13,732 bases of DNA from assembly GCA_013042035.1 (NCBI GenBank), contig JABDQX010000140.1:1-13732 (forward strand). The letters run 5' to 3'. Both the position numbers and the translations under genes were made by a program. The stretch comes from Gammaproteobacteria bacterium (GTDB lineage: Bacteria; Pseudomonadota; Gammaproteobacteria; HK1). This document shows positions 1 through 6,671 of the stretch, piece by piece (within the stretch, counting starts at the first letter, position 1; every line of letters starts with the position of its first letter). The notes beneath the pieces were generated by a model. That model saw only the letters and a list, made by a program, of their open reading frames with translations, had not been told where the DNA came from and did not search any database.

Positions 1-1911
1 CCCTTCCGGATCCTCGGGATCGAGCCGTACGTAGGCCCCATAGCGCCCCACCCCGGCGTGCACCATTCGACCACTGGATGGATCCGGTCCGAGTTCCCGT
101 GATTTTCCTACGTCCTTGCGGGTAACCTGGGTTTCGATTTGTTCCACTTGATCCTTGAATGCGCCCCAGAAGGACTGCATGAGCGATACCCATTCCTTTT
201 CGCCTCGTGCGACGGCATCCAACTGGTCTTCCATCTTTGCCGTGAAATCGTAGTCTACATAGGTGTTGAAGTAATCCGTGAGAAAGCGATTCACGATGCG
301 TCCCACGTCGGTGGGTCGAAAGCGTTTCTTTTCCAGCTCGACGTATTCCCGTTGCTGAAGCGTGGAGATGATCGAGGCATAGGTGGAAGGGCGCCCGATG
401 CCATATTCTTCCAAGGATTTGACAAGGGTTGCCTCTGTGTAACGGGGGGGTGGCTCGGTGAAATGTTGCTCGGGGCGAATGCCTCGGAGATCGACCCGAT
501 CGCCCGTTGCAAGCGGTGGAAGGGTGCGTTCGTCTTCCCCGGATTCCTCTCCCGTTCCGCTCGGTTTGTCATCCACGCCTTCCCGGTATACGGCCATGAA
601 GCCGGAGTCGGCAATGGTGGAACCGGTGGCGCGGAAGGTATTTTGAACGCCACAAGATAGATCGATAGCCACCGTATTAATGGTGGCATGCTTCATTTGG
701 CAGGCGATGGCGCGTTTCCAGATGAGTTCGTAAAGCCGATACTGGTCGTTACTGATGTGCCCACGCAATGAGTCCGGCGTTCGCATCGCGGAGGTCGGGC
801 GAATCGCTTCATGGGCTTCCTGGGCGTTTTTCGTTTTGGTCTTGAAGATGCGCGCCTCCGGCGGGAGTTTGTCCTGCCCGTAGCGTTGCCCAATGTAATC
901 CCGGATCTCGACCAGCGCCTCCTGGGCTAGCGTCACTGAATCGGTACGCATATAGGTGATCAGACCCACCGGGCCATCCTGAGTGTCGATACCTTCGTAG
1001 AGCTGTTGGGCGATCCGCATGGTGCGGGCCGCTGTGAAACCGAGTTTTCGCGCCGCTTCCTGTTGCACGGTAGAGGTGGTAAACGGTGGTGCGGGATTTC
1101 GACGCCGCTGCTTTTTGGTCACGTCGGTAACAATGAGAACACCTACCGCGCCATGGTCTTTTGCTTCTTCCGTCAGATTTTGAACAGCAGCATCAAGCAG
1201 TGTTTTTTCGGCTTTTTCGGCATCGACTTGCGTGGTAATACTGAATTGCCCGAGTTTTTGTTCCTGGTAGTGGGTCAGGCGCGCAATAAAAGGCTGCGAT
1301 TTAGTCAGCAGATCCGCCTCGATCGTCCAGTATTCACGGGATTGGAATGCCTCGATCTCTTCTTCGCGCTCGACGATCATGCGAAGAGCAGGGCTTTGCA
1401 CACGTCCGGCGGAAAGTCCTCGCTGAATCTTTCTCCACAATAACGGAGACAGATTGAATCCCACCAGGTAATCGAGCGCTCTGCGCGCCTGCTGTGCATT
1501 GATGAGATCGGTCGAAAGCGTGCGCAGTTGCCCCATGGCGTCGCCGACAGCGCGTTTCGTGATTTCGTGGAAGACGACGCGGTATACCGGTTTGTCGCTG
1601 AGGATTTTTTTCTCGTTCAGTAATTCAACCAGATGCCAGGAAATCGCCTCGCCTTCCCGATCCGGGTCTGTCGCCAGATACAGGGCGTCCGCTTTTTTCA
1701 TGGCGCGGCTGATGGCCGCGACATGCTTTTCGTTCTGATCGATGACCTCGTAGTGCATGGCAAAGTCATTGTCCGGCTCCACGGCGCCTTCCTTGGGACG
1801 AAGATCTCGCACATGCCCATAAGAAGCCATGACCTCGAAATCCGCGCCCAAGTATTTGTTGATGGTCTTGGCCTTGGCGGGCGATTCGACAATGAGAAGG
1901 TTTTTAGCCAT
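1..1911 (-). CDS. topA: DNA topoisomerase I (type IA), 3' part outside window
   Basis: Relaxes negatively supercoiled DNA by cutting and rejoining one strand through a 5'-phosphotyrosine link. The 637 codons present start at ATG 1909-1911 (protein MAKNLLIVESPAKAKTI) and run without a stop to base 1. The TOPRIM domain is at the N-terminus, with E9 and the acidic motif TDPDREGEA (residues 81-89). The catalytic tyrosine is Y320 in GLITYMRTDS (316-325), matching Y319 of the E. coli enzyme. QSPALRMIVEREEEIEAF (172-189) is also typical. The C-terminal zinc-ribbon or other tail would lie outside the window, so full length is unknown. No clear Shine-Dalgarno precedes the ATG (AAACAAATAAACC). It lies 86 bp downstream of dprA on the same strand; the smg/DUF494 gene often found between these two in gammaproteobacteria is absent. 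Family assignment is certain. Confidence 0.97.
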   Translation of the reverse strand, partial: MAKNLLIVESPAKAKTINKYLGADFEVMASYGHVRDLRPKEGAVEPDNDFAMHYEVIDQNEKHVAAISRAMKKADALYLATDPDREGEAISWHLVELLNEKKILSDKPVYRVVFHEITKRAVGDAMGQLRTLSTDLINAQQARRALDYLVGFNLSPLLWRKIQRGLSAGRVQSPALRMIVEREEEIEAFQSREYWTIEADLLTKSQPFIARLTHYQEQKLGQFSITTQVDAEKAEKTLLDAAVQNLTEEAKDHGAVGVLIVTDVTKKQRRRNPAPPFTTSTVQQEAARKLGFTAARTMRIAQQLYEGIDTQDGPVGLITYMRTDSVTLAQEALVEIRDYIGQRYGQDKLPPEARIFKTKTKNAQEAHEAIRPTSAMRTPDSLRGHISNDQYRLYELIWKRAIACQMKHATINTVAIDLSCGVQNTFRATGSTIADSGFMAVYREGVDDKPSGTGEESGEDERTLPPLATGDRVDLRGIRPEQHFTEPPPRYTEATLVKSLEEYGIGRPSTYASIISTLQQREYVELEKKRFRPTDVGRIVNRFLTDYFNTYVDYDFTAKMEDQLDAVARGEKEWVSLMQSFWGAFKDQVEQIETQVTRKDVGKSRELGPDPSSGRMVHAGVGRYGAYVRLDPEDPEG

Positions 1912-1997
1912 GGTTTATTTGTTTCGTGTGGCAAAATATCCGAAATTATTCAAACAATTATCGAAGCTGATGGTTTTTTTGCTCACATTGTGAATTG

Positions 1998-3167
1998 TTA
2001 TCTTACTCGAGAGTATCCTCTACCCGGAACGGATGAGATGTACCCGTGAAGCTCAAGCGTCAAAAGCATGGAAGAAATCACCTCCACCGTCAATCCGGTA
2101 CGCTCACACAGAACATCGACCAGAGTCGGCTCAAAGCCAAGATTGTCCAATAACAGCTTGTACTGCGCATCGAACGGAAAATCTCCGGCAGTATTGGCAT
2201 TGGCGACATCGGATTTTTCAGTGGTTGCTTCGAGTGAGAAAAGATCCGGGTCCTGCGGTCCGATCTCTTCCAGGATATCCGAAGCCGATTCTACAAGTTT
2301 CGCGCCCTGGCGCAATAGCACGTGACATCCACGGGCAAGCGGATTGTGAATAGAGCCCGGGATTGCGAACACTTCACGGCCTTGTTCGGCTGCCAGTCTG
2401 GCCGTAATCAGGGAACCGCTGCGGGTGGTCGCTTCCACCACGAGCACCCCCAGACCCAGGCCACTGATAATCCGATTCCTACGCGGAAAGTTTGCCGCCA
2501 GCGGCGGGGTTCCCAACGGGAATTCCGATATACACGCCCCGTTTTCTACAACCTCCAGCGCGAGATCCCTGTGCCTTGCCGGATAGACCCTATCGAGCCC
2601 GGTACCCACCACCGCAATCGTGCGCCCACCGGCGGCCATCGCACCGCGATGGGCCGCGCCATCAATGCCGGTGGCCAGACCACTGGTAATCACAAATCCC
2701 ATATGCGCCAATTCCTTTGCAAAGGCAAAGGCGATTTCCCGCCCCGTGGGTGTCGGGTTTCGGCTGCCTACCATGGCGATCTGAGGATGGGTCAGTATTT
2801 TTGGGTCTCCGCGCACAAACAAAAGTGGCGGCGGATCCGGGATCTCCGAAAGACGCGCCGGGTAACCGGTATCGGTCAGGGTAAACAAATGGTGATCGGG
2901 TTGTTTTAGCCAGGTTTCATCCTCTGACACGATCGACCAATCACACGCGCTGATGTATTTTCGAGTCTCCTCGGGCAGACCCATCTCTATCAATCGGTGA
3001 GGAGGGGCTTCGAATATCGACCGGGGATCCGGGCATTCGGAAAGCAGTGCGCGCAGTCTCGCACCGCCTAATTGCGGCGCACGGGAAAGCGCAAGCCAGT
3101 AGGCGTGTTTGTTCAAATGACTTTGTTCCGTAAAATCATCAACAGACCAGTGCTGATAGCTCATCAC
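1998..3167 (-). CDS. dprA: DNA-processing protein DprA (Smf)
   Basis: DprA binds incoming single-stranded DNA in the cytoplasm and loads RecA during natural transformation. The 389 residues show the usual order: a helical SAM-like N-terminal part (about 20-80), a Rossmann-like core (about 95-300) with MVGSRNPTPTG (132-142), SGLATGIDGAAH (162-173), FPRRNRIISGL (227-237), RSGSLITA (249-256) and VFAIPGS (266-272), then a winged-helix DprA C-terminal domain (about 330-389). The annotated start is GTG 3165-3167, directly followed by ATG 3162-3164; either could be used, and the ribosome site is weak (AAGG 16-17 nt before the ATG). The first 26-29 nt overlap the end of the YgiT-type gene, which suggests translational coupling to the small accessory pair upstream. 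Stop TAA is at 1998-2000. The gene looks intact, so the organism may be or have been competent; DprA also persists in species not known to be competent. Confidence 0.95.
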   Translation of the reverse strand: MMSYQHWSVDDFTEQSHLNKHAYWLALSRAPQLGGARLRALLSECPDPRSIFEAPPHRLIEMGLPEETRKYISACDWSIVSEDETWLKQPDHHLFTLTDTGYPARLSEIPDPPPLLFVRGDPKILTHPQIAMVGSRNPTPTGREIAFAFAKELAHMGFVITSGLATGIDGAAHRGAMAAGGRTIAVVGTGLDRVYPARHRDLALEVVENGACISEFPLGTPPLAANFPRRNRIISGLGLGVLVVEATTRSGSLITARLAAEQGREVFAIPGSIHNPLARGCHVLLRQGAKLVESASDILEEIGPQDPDLFSLEATTEKSDVANANTAGDFPFDAQYKLLLDNLGFEPTLVDVLCERTGLTVEVISSMLLTLELHGYISSVPGRGYSRVR

Positions 3168-3399
3168 GCCAGTTGGCTACCTTCACCACCGGTTTTTCCT
3201 GGCGCGCCCTGTCCACAATCGCCTCCAGTTTTTCGGTTACGCCATCCTCAATCCAGTCCACGCCACACAGATCACAAACCTCGGCGGGTACGCCCCGCAC
3301 AACAACGACGCCGAATCCAAGATCGACAGTGAATGTGGTCGTTTCCGGTTGTTTGTGGCCACCGCAACAGATGGGGCAAGAGTTATCCGGTGTCGTCAT
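3139..3399 (-). CDS. YgiT-type zinc-finger protein, putative antitoxin
   Basis: An 86-residue protein with two CxxC pairs, C8/C11 (CPIC) and C42/C45 (CDLC), that would bind one zinc ion as in the N-terminal domain of MqsA/YgiT antitoxins. The rest is a short beta-rich segment (VDLGFGVVVVRGVPAEV) typical of stand-alone YgiT-type proteins, with no helix-turn-helix domain, so DNA binding cannot be claimed. I chose ATG 3397-3399 over an upstream extension to 3471 because it has a good ribosome site (AGGA, 7 nt before the ATG) and overlaps the stop of the DUF4258 gene as ATGA, the usual sign of translational coupling. Its 3' end overlaps the start of dprA. In known families, DUF4258 plus YgiT-type gene pairs are treated as toxin-antitoxin modules; the antitoxin role is inferred from that pairing. 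Confidence 0.85.
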   Translation of the reverse strand: MTTPDNSCPICCGGHKQPETTTFTVDLGFGVVVVRGVPAEVCDLCGVDWIEDGVTEKLEAIVDRARQEKPVVKVANWRDELSALVC

Positions 3400-3719
3400 T
3401 GGTTTTTCCTGGTGATGAAGTCGAGTTCGAAGTATTGAATGTCCGGCCTGTAAACAGTGATGATATGGCATTCTCTCCGTTTTTCGTCCCAGGCCAGCAC
3501 CACATGCAGAGGTTCCGGCTCCAATACAGCTATCAGCACGCTGGGAACAGGATGGTCGGTTGGATATCGTTCAATAATGTGGCCACACAGGATAGCCTGT
3601 TTAACGGCATCACGGGAGATGTCTCGTTCGACCATGCGTTCCAGGGCATGTTTTTTCCAAAAAGTTTTTCCTTCGAGCAGTGCTTGATGAATGTCTGGCA
3701 AGTGAATTGCGTTCGGCAT
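3396..3719 (-). CDS. DUF4258 domain protein, putative toxin
   Basis: A 107-residue protein with the DUF4258 pattern: FWKKHALERMVERDIS (about 20-35), then a beta-rich second half with HVVLAWDEKRRECHIITVY near residues 73-91. Members of this family are small and commonly paired with a YgiT-type zinc-finger gene, as here (4-nt ATGA overlap). Its role as a toxin is inferred from this context; a RelE-like RNase fold is possible but no catalytic residues are firmly assigned. Start ATG 3717-3719 gives the expected length but no clear Shine-Dalgarno precedes it (GCCACCGAA). It follows the HEPN-like gene by 41 bp, and that spacer is partly a palindromic repeat fragment. Intact, no visible frameshift. 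Confidence 0.8.
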   Translation of the reverse strand: MPNAIHLPDIHQALLEGKTFWKKHALERMVERDISRDAVKQAILCGHIIERYPTDHPVPSVLIAVLEPEPLHVVLAWDEKRRECHIITVYRPDIQYFELDFITRKNQ

Positions 3720-3754
3720 TTCGGTGGCTATTGAGTTGAGAGAAGTGCGGTTGG

Positions 3755-3778
3755 AATTCGCTACGCTCGACCCGGGCT
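3755..3778 (-). repeat. Fragment of a REP-like dispersed repeat
   Basis: On the minus strand this reads AGCCCGGGTCGAGCG followed by TAGCGAATT. The pattern GGGT-GAGCG-N-AGCGA belongs to a type of short extragenic palindrome I recall from many gammaproteobacterial genomes, normally closed by a complementary CCC arm. Here the second arm is degenerate (AATTCC), so it looks like a half copy. It supplies the last codons and TAG stop of the HEPN-like gene. The 16-nt core at 3758-3773 matches 15 of 16 bases with the plus-strand core at 13215-13230 inside the NACHT gene. Confidence 0.5.
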
Positions 3779-4428
3779 ACTTGCCGCATTAACTCTGCGA
3801 TGCATCTCATCTTTGTAAGCAGGCGCTACGTCCTTCCAATCCACATTCCATTCATCGAAGCAGGCCGCAGCTTCCGGAGATACCATGAACAAAATTTTTC
3901 GGCGTACCAGCTCAGGAACAAAATACACGTATAGTTCCATGTCCTCGTCATAATCTACTGCAAAAAGGTTCCAACAAGAATGGATGAAAGGCTCGATGAC
4001 ACCAAAGATAAACTTCAGCGTTTCTTCCGATGGGTCTCGTTCTGTTGGTGATGCAAGATGCTGAACTATATTTCGATACTTACCAAACTGCTCAAACACG
4101 GCTCGATTTGGTAGGACGATATCTGTTGTCGCCCAGAGTCTTTCAGGCAGATCCGACCATTGAAGCGTACGCCCTTTCTTGAACAGATCTTCCAAGTCCA
4201 GAAATGGCCCTGCCGCTTGTGTGGAACGAGGAAGCTCTTCAAAAATCAGTAAAGGGTGTTCTTGTGCAATTCGAGCCTTGACAAAAAGTTCCGCAGCATG
4301 TGCGTCTTGTAAAACAGATAAATCAGGCCATCGCTCATTATCTATACCCCATGCCGGTTGGCATGAGCCAGCGCACCGAGACCGAGATCCAGAATGTGTT
4401 CCGAAATACCCTTGAGTGCCGGATTCAT
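3761..4428 (-). pseudogene. HEPN-like protein gene, frameshifted near its 5' end
   Basis: Two frames make one protein. From ATG 4426-4428 the first encodes MNPALKGISEHILDLGLGAL and eight more residues ending HANRHGV, then stops (TAG 4342-4344). The second picks up as DNERWPDLSVLQDAHAAELF and runs to 3761. Removing one TA from the TATA at 4343-4346 joins them as HGVDNERW, about 221 residues. Features: an AHAAELFVKARIA helix like the start of HEPN/DUF4145-type domains, and R-N-I-V-Q-H (codons at 4058-4075), which fits the Rx4-6H motif of HEPN RNases. The ATG lies 3 nt after the cysS stop with a strong ribosome site (GGAAGG, 7 nt away), so it was translated as part of the cysS transcript. A TTG at 4433-4435 in the second frame is an unlikely start because it would give an unrelated N-terminus. 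The last codons (SSPGRA, stop) come from a repeat fragment. HEPN assignment is moderate; the frameshift itself is clear unless it is a sequencing error. Confidence 0.72.
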
Positions 4429-4431
4429 ATA

Positions 4432-5835
4432 TCAACCTTCCCGCCGCCAGATCGTTTTCCCTCCACCATCCTCCAAAACAATGCCCCGCACTTTTAGCTC
4501 ATCACGAATCCGATCCGCCTTGGCCCAGTCCTTGTTCGCGCGCGCCTCGGTACGCTCAGCGATGAGTTTCTCGATGGTTTCATCATCCGGGCCACTCTCG
4601 GACACCTGCGCCGCCGTCTGCAAAAATGCTGCCGGATCGCCTTGTATAAGGCCCAGCTTTTGTCCGAGTTCCCGTAACGTCACGCCCAGCGTCGTCGCCT
4701 TGAGTTCATCGTTTTCTTCCCGTGCACGGTTGATCTCGCGGGCGATGTCGAATAATACGGCGAGCGCTTCCGGCGTATTGAAATCGTCGTCCATGGCAGT
4801 GCGGAAACGAGCCCCGTATGCCGGGTCGATGGATGCTTCAGTCGTCCTTGCGTCGGGAAGGCATCGAAGCGCCGTATACAACCGGCTCAGACTGGTTCTG
4901 GCCTGATCGAGTTGTTGGTCGGAGTAATTCAATGGGCTGCGATAGTGGCTCGCGACAATCAGATAGCGCACGGCTTCGGCCGGGTATTTTTCCAATACCT
5001 CGCGTACAGTGAAGAAATTCCCCAGAGATTTGGACATCTTTTCATCGGATACCCGCACAAAACCGTTGTGTATCCACATGTTTACGAAAGATTCGCCGGT
5101 GGCGGCCTCGGATTGGGCAATCTCGTTTTCATGGTGAGGAAACTTCAGATCCATGCCGCCGCCATGGATGTCGAAATGGTTGCCAAGGCACCCCGTGGAC
5201 ATGGCGGAGCATTCGATATGCCAGCCCGGGCGTCCCGGTCCCCAGGGAGAATCCCAGTACGGTTCACCGGGTTTGGCTGCCTTCCAAAGTACGAAATCGA
5301 GTGGATCGGCCTTGGATTCATTGATCTCGACGCGCGCGCCGGCCCGAAGATCCTCGATGCGCTTACCCGATAGTTCTCCATACGTAGCAAAGCTGCTGAC
5401 GTCATAGTAAACGTCTCCGCCAGATCCTGGGTAGGCGTTCCCCTTGGCGACGAGGGTTTCTATCATGGCCAGAATTTTATCGATGGATTGCGTAGCGCGT
5501 GGCTCGACATTCGGTGGCAGTACACCAAGGGCCGCCTCGTCTTCGTGCATTGCCTCAATGAAACGATGGGTCAGCGCCAGAAAATCCTCACCCATCTCGT
5601 TAGCTCTGTTGATGATCTTGTCGTCTATATCGGTGATGTTGCGGATGTAGGTGACATCGAATCCAAGGCTACGCAGGTATCGGACGATGATATCGAATAC
5701 GACGAGTACACGAGCATGCCCCAGATGACAGTAGTCATATACGGTCATACCGCAGACATATATGCCGACTTTTCCTGGGGAAATGGGTTGGAAGGTCTCT
5801 TTTTGATTGGTCAGACTGTTGAATATTCGTAGCAT
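4432..5835 (-). CDS. cysS: Cysteine-tRNA ligase
   Basis: Class I aminoacyl-tRNA synthetase that charges tRNA-Cys with cysteine in the cytoplasm. The 467 residues match the E. coli length (461). The HIGH-type signature is HLGH (37-40) and KMSKS is 266-270 in DEKMSKSLGNFF. The zinc ligands fall at the same numbers as in E. coli: C28 (YVCGM), C209 (WHIECS), H234 and E238 (FPHHENE). The DALR-like and C-terminal tRNA-binding parts follow, ending in ADRIRDELKVRGIVLEDGGG and KTIWRR. Start ATG 5833-5835 gives the conserved N-terminus (MLRIFNSLTNQKE), although the bases before it (CAGCCCCC) contain no Shine-Dalgarno. It lies 30 bp downstream of the methyltransferase gene and 3 nt upstream of the HEPN-like gene. 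Essential housekeeping gene, intact. Confidence 0.98.
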   Translation of the reverse strand: MLRIFNSLTNQKETFQPISPGKVGIYVCGMTVYDYCHLGHARVLVVFDIIVRYLRSLGFDVTYIRNITDIDDKIINRANEMGEDFLALTHRFIEAMHEDEAALGVLPPNVEPRATQSIDKILAMIETLVAKGNAYPGSGGDVYYDVSSFATYGELSGKRIEDLRAGARVEINESKADPLDFVLWKAAKPGEPYWDSPWGPGRPGWHIECSAMSTGCLGNHFDIHGGGMDLKFPHHENEIAQSEAATGESFVNMWIHNGFVRVSDEKMSKSLGNFFTVREVLEKYPAEAVRYLIVASHYRSPLNYSDQQLDQARTSLSRLYTALRCLPDARTTEASIDPAYGARFRTAMDDDFNTPEALAVLFDIAREINRAREENDELKATTLGVTLRELGQKLGLIQGDPAAFLQTAAQVSESGPDDETIEKLIAERTEARANKDWAKADRIRDELKVRGIVLEDGGGKTIWRREG

Positions 5836-5865
5836 GGGGGCTGATTACTCGTATTTTGTATTACC

Positions 5866-6486
5866 TTACCTAAATGCCTTTTTTCGCCACCGATACACCC
5901 GTGCGGGGGGAATATTGAGCAACTCCAGCGCCGTTTTTTCCTCACCCAGAAATGGGCGACACAACATGACAACACGGGGACTGGACTGATACGCAAACGC
6001 AACGAAATGTCCACCGGGGGCCAGGGATTGCGCAACCATTTCACACACTTTTACTCCCTGATGATTGCGTATGGTGGAAAAGGGAATACCCGAAATAATT
6101 ACCTGGGGCGCGGACAGACCATGGTGCAATAAAATTTCCGGCAAATCACCGGCGCTGCCCAGATGTGGAATGAGGCGGTCATCGTGAATATGGCGCACGA
6201 TACGATGGAAACGCGGATTGATCTCGATGCTCAGCAAAACAGCACGCGCGGGCATGGCGCGCAAGATAGCGCGAGTTATACCACCTGTACCGGAACCGAG
6301 TTCGACGATCGTTTTGGCCGACGCAACCGCGGCGGCATCGATAATGCGCCGCTCCAGATAACGCGAACTGGGAATAACGGAACCTATCTGCCGAGGTTGT
6401 TTTAGAAACTCCCGAAAAAAAGCCACCCGACTGTTTAACGGCCCACCGACATTATTCCCCGTGCGATTTCGTAATGAACCTAGCAA
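5866..6486 (-). CDS. SAM-dependent methyltransferase, phospholipid N-methyltransferase-like (PmtA/COG3963 type)
   Basis: A 206-residue class I methyltransferase. The N-terminal segment FFREFLKQPRQIGSVIPSS (23-41) is the hallmark of the PmtA-like family, in which it precedes the SAM domain and helps membrane association. Motif I is VELGSGTGGITRAI (61-74), and the acidic residue ending strand 2 is in SIEINPRF. VIISGIPFSTI resembles the catalytic motif IV region shared with KsgA-like enzymes, so automated tools may call it an rRNA adenine methyltransferase. Substrate is uncertain: phosphatidylethanolamine methylation is the family role, but many members are uncharacterised. The start is TTG 6484-6486, supported by AGGA 7 nt upstream; the ATG at 6492-6494 runs into a stop at once. 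An internal GTG (residue 21) is the only other plausible start. It is 30 bp upstream of cysS on the same strand. Confidence 0.82.
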   Translation of the reverse strand: MLGSLRNRTGNNVGGPLNSRVAFFREFLKQPRQIGSVIPSSRYLERRIIDAAAVASAKTIVELGSGTGGITRAILRAMPARAVLLSIEINPRFHRIVRHIHDDRLIPHLGSAGDLPEILLHHGLSAPQVIISGIPFSTIRNHQGVKVCEMVAQSLAPGGHFVAFAYQSSPRVVMLCRPFLGEEKTALELLNIPPARVYRWRKKAFR

Positions 6487-6671
6487 GTTTCCATCCTGTA
6501 TTGTAAATCTTCTAAATGCCGGGCTTTATGCAAAATTCACCTTCACTCCCTAACTGCGTTAGAAATGCACTCAAAATGCTCATTTATTCCATATAAACGC
6601 CGCTTTTTCGCGCATTTTTGCCTTGTTATGAAGCACAATTCAAGTTCTGCATATGGTTCTACTTCCAGCGA
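6487..6671. other. 185-bp AT-rich spacer between lpoA and the methyltransferase gene
   Basis: No gene is seen. It contains a small perfect hairpin CTAAC-TGC-GTTAG (6550-6562) and a pair of imperfect direct repeats AAATGCACTCA / AAATGCTCATT (about 6563-6586). The minus strand has no GC-rich stem with a T-run, so I do not call a terminator for lpoA. The mix of short repeats could be the trace of a small non-autonomous element, but no terminal inverted repeats or target duplication are evident. Confidence 0.4.
6494..6497 (-). promoter_or_regulatory. Ribosome binding site for the TTG-started methyltransferase
   Basis: AGGA on the minus strand, 7 nt before TTG 6484-6486. It decides the non-ATG start, because no ATG or GTG in frame lies upstream without an intervening stop. 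Confidence 0.6.

Noticed and set aside
139..660. Plus-strand open frame of 173 codons opposite topA
   Set aside because: topA is unmistakable on the other strand across the same bases, and this frame has no motif or ribosome site.
1983..1993. Perfect 11-nt palindrome TCACATTGTGA after dprA next to a run of seven T on the plus strand
   Set aside because: On the minus strand, where dprA is transcribed, it is followed by A residues rather than T, so it is not a terminator; too short to call an operator.
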